From Rhodococcus sp. IITR03 (GTDB taxonomy: Bacteria > Actinomycetota > Actinomycetes > Mycobacteriales > Mycobacteriaceae), in NCBI GenBank assembly GCA_001017865.1, contig LATQ01000001.1:2558866-2564998 (forward strand): DNA of 6,133 nucleotides, read 5' to 3'. Positions 1 to 5,977 of the stretch are shown in pieces; the first letter of the stretch is position 1; every line of letters starts with the position of its first letter. The translations under genes were made by a program, and so were the position numbers. The notes under the pieces are model-generated. The model was given only the letters and a program-made list of their open reading frames with translations. It did not search any database and was not told the DNA's origin.

Positions 1-851
1 GTCCCCGTCGGCCCACGGTCACCTCCGCGCCCATCGCTCGAGGATGCCGCGGATCGCATCGCCGGCCTGGGTGTCGACTCCGGCCACAGGGGCACCGAGA
101 CGACACCACCGGTGACCGCCGCGGCCGCGAGGAAGGGGGTTGCGTTCGACAGGTCGGGCTCGACGGTGACGTCGACGGCTTGATGGTCGTGGGGGCACCC
201 GCCAGGTGTCGGCCTCGGAGGTGTCGACGGGGACCCCGGCCGTGCGGAGCATCTCGACCGTCATCTCGATGTGCGGCATCGAGGGCACCGGTTCGCCGGC
301 GTGGTGGACCACCACGCCCTCGTCGAAGGCGGCACCGGACAGCAGCAGACCCGAGACGAACTGCGAGGACGCGGACGCGTCGATGGTGACGGAACCACCG
401 CGCACCGCACCGCGGCCGTGCACGGTGAAGGCAGCCGGTCGCCGTCGATGTCGGCACCGAGGGCGCGCAGGCGTCGAGCACGGTGCTCATCGGGCGGACG
501 CGGGCCTGCTCGTCGCCGTCGAACCGGCACATCGCCGTCGCCAGTGCGGCCAGCGGCGGTACGAACCGCATGACCGTGCCGGCCAGTCCGCAGGCGACCT
601 CGCCTCCGCGCAGGGGGCCGGGGGTCACGTCGAGGGTGGTGCCGCCGTCGCGCTCGGTGACGGTCGAGCCGAGCGTGCGCAGGGCCCTATCATCAGATCG
701 GTGTCGCGGCTGCGCAGCGCGCCGGTCAGGGTGGACGGCCCGTCGGCGAGTGCGGCCAGGATCAGGGCACGTTGGTGATCGACTTCGATCCCGGCAGCGT
801 CACCGACGCTCGAACCGGGGACACGGCGCGGGGTGCTCTCCACAGACTCAC
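1..851 (-). CDS. aroA: 3-phosphoshikimate 1-carboxyvinyltransferase (EPSP synthase), 5' part, frameshifted as sequenced
   Basis: EPSP synthase joins shikimate-3-phosphate and phosphoenolpyruvate in the cytoplasmic shikimate pathway. Reading leftward from a GTG at 851, the protein begins [17 protein letters not shown] and reaches the family motif LPGSKSITN; the same distance to GSKS in M. tuberculosis AroA (from memory) supports this start, though an in-frame ATG at 869 is possible. Later conserved blocks appear in shifting frames: [93 protein letters not shown] and [12 protein letters not shown]. The frame breaks near 771, 686, 470, 430, 179-205, 71 and 34; each is mended by adding one base (the 179-205 break by two). 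About 285 codons are present; the C-terminal third lies beyond the window. It is divergent from the SRAP gene. The identity is secure. Because the enzyme is normally needed for growth without aromatic supplements, I infer sequence errors rather than a true pseudogene. Confidence 0.93.
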
Positions 852-949
852 CCGACCATCTTCACCCATCCGGACCGGTGCGGGCACCCTCGCCCACCCG
901 GTGCGCGCCGGTGTCGGTTCCGTCACCCGGCGATGCCACACTCGACGGC
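852..949. other. Divergent intergenic region between aroA and the SRAP gene
   Basis: This 98-base gap must hold the promoters of both divergent genes if aroA starts at 851 and the SRAP gene at 950. It is GC-rich. I find no convincing -10 or -35 hexamers and no strong Shine-Dalgarno sequence in front of either start. A short inverted repeat, GGTGC-GG-GCACC, is present near its middle, but it is too small to interpret. Confidence 0.5.
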
Positions 950-1710
950 ATGTGCGGAAGGTATGTCTCCACGGCCGACCCGGCGACGCTCGCCGTCGAA
1001 CTCGACGCACTCGACGAGACCGGCGACGGCAGCAGCGGCCCGGACGGGCGCGGCCCCGACTACAACGTCGCGCCGACGACCGAGGTGCTCACCGTCGTCG
1101 CCCGGCACGACGAGGAGGATCCCGACGGTTCCGTCCGCCGCCGTATCCGACGCATGCGCTGGGGACTCGTGCCGCCCTTCGCCGAAGAGGTGGGCGGAAG
1201 CGCACCGCTGATCAACGCGCGATCCGAGTCGGTCGCCACCAAGCCGAGTTTCGCGCGGTCGCTGCGCTACAAGCGGTGCCTGGTCCCGATGGACGGCTGG
1301 TACGAGTGCAGGTCGAACCCGCGCCGGACGGCAAGCCCCGCAAGGTGCCGTACTTCATGGCGCCGGCCGACGGATCGCGGATCTGCATGGCCGGGGTGTG
1401 GGCGGAGTGGCGCGACCCGCGGAACCCGAAGGCGCTGCCGCTGTCGAGCACGGCGATCCTCACCGCGCAGTCGGTCGAGCAACTCGGCAACGTGCACGAG
1501 CGGATGCCGCTGATCCTCCCGCCGGAGCGGTGGGACGCGTGGCTCGACCCCGACAGCCTCGGCCATCCGGATCTGATCGTGCCGAGCGTCGAGGCGATCT
1601 CGGCGATCGAGATCCGCCGCGTGTCCGCGAAGGTCAACAGCATCCGCAACAACGGCCCCGAACTGCTGCAACCCGACGACGGTGCCGGCGATCAGATGGT
1701 GCTGCTGTAG
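950..1710 (+). CDS. SRAP-domain (HMCES/YedK family) abasic-site protection protein, one frameshift as sequenced
   Basis: SRAP proteins bind single-stranded DNA at abasic sites and form a covalent thiazolidine link through Cys2, shielding the lesion. The ATG at 950 gives MCGRYVSTADP, placing the catalytic cysteine directly after the initiator Met, which fixes the start. Downstream are YNVAPT, MRWGLVPP, the Asn-bearing INARSES and KRCLVPMDGWYE with the active-site Glu. The frame then breaks at about 1308: the sequence has gag-tgc-agg, while adding one G gives gag-tgg-cag (E-W-Q). The next frame continues through VEPAPDGKPRKVPYFM and NVHERMPLIL, with the family's catalytic His, to the stop at 1708. 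The repaired protein is 253 residues, the usual length. It converges on the ybaK-like gene with only 10 bases between stop codons. M. tuberculosis Rv3226c is the apparent ortholog in the same place. The ribosome binding site is weak. Confidence 0.92.
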
Positions 1711-1720
1711 ACGCCGGACG

Positions 1721-2218
1721 CTACGGGCCGGCCGTGATCGATGCCACGACCGCGCCGGTCAACCGGATCAGATCGCGCGGATCCAGTTCGATCTCGAGCC
1801 CGCGGCGGCCCGCGCTGCACAGCACCCGGTCCCACTGCTCGGCGGAGGCGTCGATCACGGTGCGCAGACGCTTGCGCTGACCGAGTGGGGAGATGCCGCC
1901 GACGACGTATCCGGTCGCGCGTTCGGCGGCGGTGTGATCGGCCATCACCGCTTTGCCGCCGCCCAGCGCCCCCGCTGCGGCCTTGAGCGACAGCGTCGCC
2001 GGGACCGGGATCACCGCGACGGCGAGCTTGCCGTCCGACAGCAACACCACCAGAGTCTTGAAGATCTGTGCGGGGGAGACCCCGAGGCGTGCACCGAGTT
2101 CCTCGACGGCTTCGGCGCCGAAGGATGTGGACCTCGGGTCGTGTGCGTACTCGTGGACCCGGTGCGCGACCTCCTCGCGCTTCAACAACACCGTCGCGGG
2201 AGTGGATGTCGAGGCCAT
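1721..2218 (-). CDS. ybaK: YbaK-type Cys-tRNA(Pro)/aminoacyl-tRNA deacylase
   Basis: YbaK-family proteins are free-standing editing factors in the cytoplasm that hydrolyse mischarged tRNA, classically Cys-tRNA(Pro), made in error by prolyl-tRNA synthetase. The intact 165-residue protein starts MASTSTPATVLLKREEV and covers the whole YbaK/ProX domain. LGVSPAQIFKTLVV (about residues 45-58) carries the lysine (K54) expected to be essential. MADHTAAERATGYVVGGISPLGQRKRL (about 97-123) holds the GG-x-SP loop of the family. Length and motif order are normal for the Cys-specific branch, but exact tRNA specificity cannot be read from sequence. The ATG at 2218 has only a weak GAG-type ribosome binding site. 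The gene is divergent from sigH and convergent with the SRAP gene, and shows no frame disruption. Confidence 0.92.
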   Translation of the reverse strand: MASTSTPATVLLKREEVAHRVHEYAHDPRSTSFGAEAVEELGARLGVSPAQIFKTLVVLLSDGKLAVAVIPVPATLSLKAAAGALGGGKAVMADHTAAERATGYVVGGISPLGQRKRLRTVIDASAEQWDRVLCSAGRRGLEIELDPRDLIRLTGAVVASITAGP

Positions 2219-2245
2219 CCGATCACTCTAGAAAACCGGAGGTGG

Positions 2246-2271
2246 GGAACAAGCGCGGTGGGTACGGCGTT
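2246..2271 (+). promoter_or_regulatory. SigH-type promoter of sigH (GGAAC-N18-GTT)
   Basis: GGGAAC ends at 2250 and GTT lies at 2269-2271, separated by exactly 18 bases. This matches the known promoter class of SigH (mycobacteria) and SigR (Streptomyces), GGAAY near -35 and GTT near -10. Transcription would start near 2278-2282, upstream of both candidate sigH start codons. I infer positive autoregulation of the sigH-rshA operon, as in related bacteria. Confidence 0.8.
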
Positions 2272-2324
2272 GCACACCGACGGGTGGATCCACCGCCACC
2301 CGACACCCGACGATCGGAGAATTC

Positions 2325-2429
2325 GTGGCAGTGCTGTGCCCGCCTCGACCGGACGCCGCCGGACGTCCCGCCGATCCGGACGCCGTCGGACCGGTAGCCT
2401 TCTCGACAGGCGTCGATGAAGGGATCGGT
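2325..2429 (+). other. Possible 35-residue N-terminal extension of SigH
   Basis: A GTG at 2325 is in frame with sigH and would add 35 residues, [20 protein letters not shown] onward, rich in Pro, Asp and Ala and without a recognised motif. It has its own Shine-Dalgarno sequence, GGAGA at 2316-2320, and lies about 45 bases downstream of the predicted SigH-promoter start. It could give a longer SigH form, as known for Streptomyces SigR', or simply be leader RNA. No independent evidence of translation is visible. Confidence 0.45.
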
Positions 2430-3068
2430 GTGATCGAGGAGTCTGTGGAAGAACTGACCGAGCGGTTCGAGCGGGATGCACTTCCCCTGCTCGATCAGCT
2501 CTACGGCGCTGCGCTGCGGATGACCCGCAATCCCTCCGACGCCGAGGACCTCGTACAGGAGACCTACATCAAGGCGTTCTCCGCCTTCCGGTCGTTCCGC
2601 GAGGGCACCAATCTCAAGGCCTGGCTGTACCGGATCCTCACCAACACCTACATCAACTCGTACCGGAAGCGTCAGCGGCAACCCGCGCAGTACCCGACAG
2701 ACGAGATCACCGACTGGCAGCTCGCCGCCACGGCCGAGCATTCGTCGACCGGTCTGCGGTCCGCGGAGGTCGAGGCACTCGACGCGCTTCCCGACGACGA
2801 CATCAAGGCGGCGTTGCAGGAGCTTCCCGAGGAGTTCCGCATGGCCGTCTACTACGCCGACGTCGAAGGGTTCCCCTACAAGGAGATCGCCGAGATCATG
2901 GGGACGCCGATCGGCACCGTGATGTCGAGACTGCACCGGGGTCGCAAGCAGTTGCGGGGCCTGTTGGCCGACGTGGCGCGCGATCGCGGTTTCATGCGGG
3001 AGAAGGCCGTGGACGCGACAACCGGAACATCGGATCGGCCCGAGAGCGGAAAGGGAGCACCGCAGTGA
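2430..3068 (+). CDS. sigH: ECF RNA polymerase sigma factor SigH (SigR family)
   Basis: SigH directs RNA polymerase to thiol-oxidative and heat-stress promoters. From the GTG at 2430 the protein is 212 residues, close to the roughly 216 of M. tuberculosis SigH, and it is preceded by a strong AAGGGA at 2419-2424. Region 2 spans roughly residues 15-85 ([51 protein letters not shown]). The linker contains [20 protein letters not shown]. Region 4 spans roughly 125-180 ([40 protein letters not shown]). The C-terminal tail is a short acidic/polar stretch. The stop overlaps the rshA start by four bases (GTGA), which implies translational coupling with its anti-sigma factor. The GGAAC-N18-GTT promoter upstream suggests autoregulation. 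A longer form from GTG 2325 is possible. Identity is secure; only the start is uncertain. Confidence 0.95.
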   Translation: MIEESVEELTERFERDALPLLDQLYGAALRMTRNPSDAEDLVQETYIKAFSAFRSFREGTNLKAWLYRILTNTYINSYRKRQRQPAQYPTDEITDWQLAATAEHSSTGLRSAEVEALDALPDDDIKAALQELPEEFRMAVYYADVEGFPYKEIAEIMGTPIGTVMSRLHRGRKQLRGLLADVARDRGFMREKAVDATTGTSDRPESGKGAPQ

Positions 3069-3346
3069 GCGAACCCGACTTCGATCGACTCGACTGCTCG
3101 GCGGTCATCGCGGACGTCTACCTGCTTCTCGATTCCGAGTGCGACGCCGGTTCCCGCGAGAAGCTGCAGCGGCACCTCGACGAGTGCGGCACCTGCCTCG
3201 AGGCCTACGGGATCGAGGAGAAGATCAAATCGCTGCTCAGCCGCAAGTGCGGCGGGGAACACGCACCCGAGGGCCTGCGGGAGCGGCTGATGCTGCAGAT
3301 CCGCCGCACCGTGGTGATCACCGAGACGGACAGCGCCGAGTCGTAG
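3065..3346 (+). CDS. rshA: Zinc-binding redox-sensitive anti-sigma factor RshA/RsrA
   Basis: RshA holds SigH inactive under reducing conditions and releases it when its cysteines oxidise. The 93-residue protein starts at GTG 3065, overlapping the sigH stop, with AAAGGGAG just upstream. It has the ZAS signature H-x3-C-x2-C as His37, Cys41 and Cys44 (HLDECGTC), plus Cys11 near the N terminus. These positions equal the zinc ligands and redox pair of Streptomyces RsrA. Additional cysteines are Cys26 and Cys62. There is no membrane segment, so it is a soluble cytoplasmic anti-sigma factor. The last codons (GCC GAG TCG TAG) form the beginning of the first copy of the 26-bp tandem repeat that follows. 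The frame is intact. Confidence 0.95.
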   Translation: MSEPDFDRLDCSAVIADVYLLLDSECDAGSREKLQRHLDECGTCLEAYGIEEKIKSLLSRKCGGEHAPEGLRERLMLQIRRTVVITETDSAES

Positions 3347-3430
3347 GCGAGTTCACTCGTACCGAGTCGTAGGCGAGTTCACTCGTACCGAGTCGTAGAC
3401 GAGTTCACTCGTACCGAGTCGTAGACGAGA
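3336..3430. repeat. 26-bp tandem repeat, about 3.6 copies, starting inside the rshA 3' end
   Basis: Copies lie at 3336-3361, 3362-3387, 3388-3413 and a partial one at 3414-3430. The first two are identical; the third and fourth share one G-to-A change (gtaggc becomes gtagac). Each full unit contains CGAGT twice and ACTCG once, creating CGAGT-TC-ACTCG within units and ACTCG-TAC-CGAGT across unit borders. The rshA stop codon is in copy one. The array lies before the terminator, so it should be transcribed with sigH-rshA. Confidence 0.95.
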
Positions 3431-3442
3431 CACCCCGAACGT

Positions 3443-3479
3443 GACAGGGGCCGGAAAGCTGCTGCTTTCCGGCCCTGTC
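3443..3479. terminator. Strong hairpin, probable bidirectional terminator between rshA and bL37
   Basis: GACAGGGGCCGGAAAG pairs with CTTTCCGGCCCTGTC across a six-base loop (CTGCTG), with one bulged G. There is no U-run, as is common for actinobacterial terminators. It sits between two convergent genes, ending six bases from the bL37 stop codon, so it probably serves both the sigH-rshA and bL37 transcripts. Confidence 0.85.
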
Positions 3480-3485
3480 CGCGTC

Positions 3486-3560
3486 TCAGGCGTTGGGACG
3501 CTTGCCGTGGTTGGCGGCGTTACCCTTGCGGCTGCGCTTCTTGCGACCTCGCTTACCCAT
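3486..3560 (-). CDS. Ribosomal protein bL37 (24 residues, AURKAIP1/COX24 family)
   Basis: This tiny gene encodes 24 residues, beginning MGKRGRKKRSRKGNAANHGK and ending RPNA. It is extremely basic and closely matches the actinobacterial large-subunit protein bL37, first seen in mycobacterial ribosome structures (MAKRGRKKRDRK...ANHGKRPN, recalled from memory). Such proteins lie in ribosomal RNA and stabilise it. The ATG at 3560 is preceded by a near-perfect AGAAAGGAGAT ribosome binding site at suitable spacing, strong evidence of translation. Its position between rshA and the biotin carrier gene agrees with the mycobacterial order. It is convergent with rshA, sharing the hairpin at 3443-3479, and divergent from the carrier gene. 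Its size makes it easy to miss in annotation. Confidence 0.93.
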   Translation of the reverse strand: MGKRGRKKRSRKGNAANHGKRPNA

Positions 3561-3655
3561 GGTGGGATCTCCTTTCTCGTTCATTACAGTGTTTCACGTG
3601 CGGTCGAGTGGTCCTGTCGGCAGGTCCGCCGCCGGAGCGTGAAACGAGGTGTTCG
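3561..3655. promoter_or_regulatory. Divergent promoter region of bL37 and the biotin carrier operon
   Basis: This 95-base gap must drive both genes. On the minus strand TGTAAT (3583-3588) is a possible -10 for bL37, giving a very short leader; no good -35 is seen. An 8-bp inverted repeat, GTTTCACG at 3591-3598 and CGTGAAAC at 3638-3645, flanks the centre. Both genes have clear ribosome binding sites at the edges. The promoter assignments are tentative. Confidence 0.4.
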
Positions 3656-3871
3656 ATGGCGGAAGACGTACGCGCGGAGATGGTATCGACCGTGTTCGAG
3701 GTCGTCGTGCGAGAGGGTGACGTGGTGGCCGAGGGCGACACGCTGGTGATCCTCGAGTCGATGAAGATGGAGATTCCCGTGCTCGCCGAGTCGGCGGGCA
3801 CCGTGACCTCCGTCGGAGTCTCGGTCGGGGATGTCATCCAGCAGGGCGACCTCATCGCCGTGATCTCCTGA
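3656..3871 (+). CDS. Small biotin/lipoyl-type carrier protein (TB7.3 / Rv3221c family)
   Basis: This 71-residue protein is a single biotinyl/lipoyl-attachment domain. It starts MAEDVRAEMVSTVFEVVVRE and carries ESMKMEIPV with Lys37 in the biotinylation motif M-K-M, then a second half-domain (SAGTVTSVGVSVGDVIQQGD) ending LIAVIS. Length and sequence match M. tuberculosis TB7.3, a biotinylated protein, from memory. Stand-alone carriers normally serve acyl-CoA carboxylases, but no carboxylase gene is nearby, so the partner is unknown. The ATG at 3656 with GAGGTG at 3645-3650 is preferred over an upstream in-frame start at 3608 because the family begins at MAEDVRAE. pdtaS follows after 34 bases on the same strand, suggesting one transcript. 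The frame is intact. Confidence 0.93.
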   Translation: MAEDVRAEMVSTVFEVVVREGDVVAEGDTLVILESMKMEIPVLAESAGTVTSVGVSVGDVIQQGDLIAVIS

Positions 3872-3905
3872 CGGCGGATATCTCCTGAGTACGAAAGCGG
3901 TTCCC

Positions 3906-5377
3906 GTGTCCACACTCAGTTCGTTGCTCGCAAGGTACACGGATCTTCCGGGCGCGGCCGTCGATCACCTCCAACGTGTCGTGGGCGAGTGGCAGTTGCT
4001 CGCCGACCTGTCGTTCGCCGACGTCCTCCTGTGGGTCGACGCGGCGCCGTCCGGAATCGTGTGCGTCGCACAGTGCCGGCCCACCACCGCCTCGACGGTG
4101 ATTCCCGAGGACGCCGTCGGCATGCTCGTCTCCGACAACGAACATCCTTACGTCCGTGAGGCTTTCGAAACCGGAGAGATCGTCGACGTCAAGTCGTCCC
4201 CGGCGCCGGGATCAACATCCGTCAGGCCGTGCCGGTGCGCTGGGACGGTCGGGTCGTCGCGGTGTTCAGCCGCGACGCCGCCCGCGTGTCGCGACGGTCG
4301 GCCAGCGCGCTCGAGACCGCCTATCTCGAATGCGCCGACGACCTCTACCGGATGATCAGCGAGGGCACCTTCCCCACGCCCGAGGCGCGCTCGGACACCA
4401 AGTCGAGTCCGCGTGCGGGCGACGGATTCATCCGGCTCGACCGGAAGGGTAAGGTCGTCTACGCCAGCCCGAACGCGCTGTCGGCCTATCACCGGATGGG
4501 TCTGAACTCCGACCTGATCGGTCAGGATCTCGTGGAGACGACCCGCGCACTGGTCACCGACCCCTTCGAGAGCCGCGACGTCACCGACTACCTCCGCGGG
4601 GCCGTGGAGGGCCGTCTGGGGCAACGCATGGAGATCGAGCACGCGGTGCCACGGTTCTGATCCGTGCATTGGTCCTGAATCCGGGAGGCAAGATCAGGGC
4701 GCCGCGGTGATCGTCCGCGACGTCACCGAGGTCAAACGACGCGACCGCGCACTGCTGAGCAAGGACGCGACCATCCGCGAGATCCACCATCGCGTCAAGA
4801 ACAATCTGCAGACGGTCGCCGCACTGCTGCGACTGCAGGCGCGCCGAACCGGGAACACCGAAGCCCAGCAGGCCCTCGGCGAAGCGGTTCGCCGGGTGAC
4901 GTCCATCGCCCTCGTGCACGAGGCGCTGTCGATGTCCGTGGACGAGGAGGTCGATCTCGACGGTGTTTTCGACCAGCTGATCCCCATCGTCGTCGACGTG
5001 TCGACGGTGGGCAGCCAGATCCGCGTGCTGCGGGAGGGGAACCTCGGTGTGTTCCCCGCAGATCGGGCGACGCCCCTGGTCATGGTGCTGACCGAGCTCG
5101 TCCAGAACGCCGTCGAGCACGCTTTCGATCCGGGCGTCAACGGCACGGTCACTGTGAGGGCACAGCGTTCGGCCCGCATGCTCGACGTCGTGGTCCGTGA
5201 CGAGGGGAAAGGCCTTCCCGACGGATTCAGCCTCGAGGCGTCGAACCGGCTCGGTCTGCAGATCGTCCGGACCTCGTGGCCGCCGAACTCGGCGGATCGC
5301 TGGAACTGACCTCCAACGAGACCGGCGGGACCGATGCGCGCCTGCAATTACCGCTGGGCAAGGTACCGGTCGCCTGA
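3906..5377 (+). CDS. pdtaS: Two-component sensor histidine kinase PdtaS, frameshifted as sequenced
   Basis: PdtaS is a cytosolic histidine kinase that phosphorylates the RNA-binding antiterminator regulator PdtaR. GTG 3906 gives MSTLSSLLARYTDLPGAAVD, aligning with the mycobacterial N terminus. In order come a GAF-like domain (VVGEWQLLADLSFADVLLWV), a PAS-like domain (GDGFIRLDRKGKVVYASPNA, LSAYHRMGL), a HisKA_2 dimerisation region with IREIHHRVKNNLQTVAALLR (phospho-His near 295-296 after repair), and an HATPase domain (VLTELVQNAVEHAF, DEGKGLP, GLQIVRT). There is no membrane segment. The frame breaks near 4196, 4643, 4698 and 5273. Adding one base at each restores a protein of about 491 residues ending LPLGKVPVA, against about 501 in M. 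tuberculosis. The last three repairs each add one G or C next to an existing G or C. pdtaR is not in the window. It is probably functional in the real genome, but true inactivation cannot be excluded. Confidence 0.92.
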
Positions 5378-5400
5378 CCGCTTCGGCCTGTGCACGTAAG

Positions 5401-5431
5401 AAGCCCGGCCTCCGTGAGGGGGCCGGGCCTT
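5401..5431. terminator. Hairpin between convergent pdtaS and whiB1, probable bidirectional terminator
   Basis: CCCGGCC at 5404-5410 pairs with GGCCGGG at 5421-5427 across a ten-base loop, flanked by AAG on the left and CCTT on the right. It starts 24 bases after the pdtaS stop and ends 21 bases from the whiB1 stop, so it could end both transcripts. Confidence 0.8.
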
Positions 5432-5451
5432 CGAACGTCTGTCGGAGCTGC

Positions 5452-5706
5452 TCAGACCGCCGTGCGAGCGCGGGTGCGGGCGTTGCGACGCTTGAGAGCG
5501 CGGCGCTCGTCCTCGCTCATACCGCCCCAGACCCCGGCATCCTGGCCGGACTCGAGCGCCCAGGAAAGGCATTCGGCGGTGACGGGGCAACGGTTGCACA
5601 CGAGCTTGGCATCCGCGATCTGCGCGAGAGCCGGGCCGCTGTTCCCCACGGGGAAGAACAGTTCCGGATCCTCGTCGCGGCAGATGGCCTTGTGGCGCCA
5701 GTCCAT
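5452..5706 (-). CDS. whiB1: WhiB-family iron-sulfur transcriptional regulator WhiB1
   Basis: WhiB1 carries a [4Fe-4S] cluster that reacts with nitric oxide; the cluster form binds the primary sigma factor, and the protein regulates transcription. The 84-residue product starts MDWRHKAICRDEDPELFFPV and is almost identical to M. tuberculosis WhiB1 (recalled), with the same length. The four cluster ligands are Cys9, Cys37, Cys40 and Cys46 (CNRCPVTAEC). The turn GVWGGMSEDERRALKRRNAR and the basic C terminus provide the family signature and DNA contact region. The ATG at 5706 is preceded by AAGGAG (5716-5721 on the minus strand) at proper spacing. It is convergent with pdtaS and has a long upstream region with a CRP-like site. 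The frame is intact. Confidence 0.97.
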   Translation of the reverse strand: MDWRHKAICRDEDPELFFPVGNSGPALAQIADAKLVCNRCPVTAECLSWALESGQDAGVWGGMSEDERRALKRRNARTRARTAV

Positions 5707-5977
5707 GCTTCTACTCTCCTTCGATGGTGCGTGTGCACCGGCTGATGGTCAATGCGTGTTCACGCCTGTGGCACGGAGTGTTTCCGCGCGGTTACTTGTG
5801 AATGCTTTCACGAACGAGCGTGGAGTCAATAGAATCGACCACGATCGTGGGGAAGCTCACGCTGTTGTGAGCTACGAGTTCGCCAATCCCTCTTTCTACT
5901 CCACTCGGGCCGAGAAGGTAGTGGTAATCACAGAATTCGTGCTTTTCTTTCTGTCGCTGTCCCGCTAGAGGGGGTCG
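5707..5977. promoter_or_regulatory. 271-bp intergenic control region upstream of whiB1
   Basis: This non-coding stretch lies between whiB1 and the upstream lipid kinase gene, both on the minus strand, and is visibly richer in A and T than its surroundings, mainly at 5880-5950. It holds a CRP-like site (5797-5812), a perfect palindrome CCACGATCGTGG (5839-5850), a gapped inverted repeat (5854-5873), GCGTG-TT-CACGC just upstream of the leader, and a hairpin GGTGC-GTGT-GCACC (5726-5739) next to the whiB1 ribosome binding site. TTGACT on the minus strand (5824-5829) is a possible -35 without a convincing -10. I find no coding sequence in it. Confidence 0.6.
5797..5812. promoter_or_regulatory. CRP-like binding site upstream of whiB1
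   Basis: TGTGA-ATGCTT-TCACG matches the CRP consensus TGTGA-N6-TCACA at nine of ten defined positions. Its centre is about 98 bases upstream of the whiB1 start codon. M. tuberculosis whiB1 is known to be controlled by its CRP protein (Rv3676), so the same control is inferred here. Confidence 0.65.

Noticed and set aside
2416..2433. Five-codon leader frame (MKGSV) overlapping the sigH GTG at 2430
   Set aside because: It begins immediately before the Shine-Dalgarno sequence and has no ribosome binding site of its own that I can see; it is most likely chance.
2223..2936. 237-residue open frame on the minus strand opposite sigH
   Set aside because: It lies over the well-conserved sigH frame, has no recognisable domain, and is a typical shadow of high-GC coding DNA.
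3336..3430. Resemblance to a CRISPR array
   Set aside because: The copies are directly contiguous with no unique spacers, there are under four of them, and no cas genes are near. It is a simple tandem repeat.
3608..3655. Longer biotin carrier protein from the upstream start at 3608
   Set aside because: The family begins at MAEDVRAE, and the ATG at 3656 has its own good ribosome binding site; the extra 16 residues are not family-like.
4190..5280. Programmed frameshifting in pdtaS
   Set aside because: There are four separate breaks without consistent slippery sequences, and the same kind of break is frequent in unrelated aroA. Sequence errors explain it better.
4581..5347. Long minus-strand open frames opposite the pdtaS kinase domain
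   Set aside because: They mirror the conserved HisKA_2/HATPase coding sequence and encode nothing recognisable.
5390..5968. 192-residue plus-strand open frame across whiB1 and its control region
   Set aside because: It runs antisense to the certain whiB1 gene and through non-coding palindromes, with no recognisable motif.
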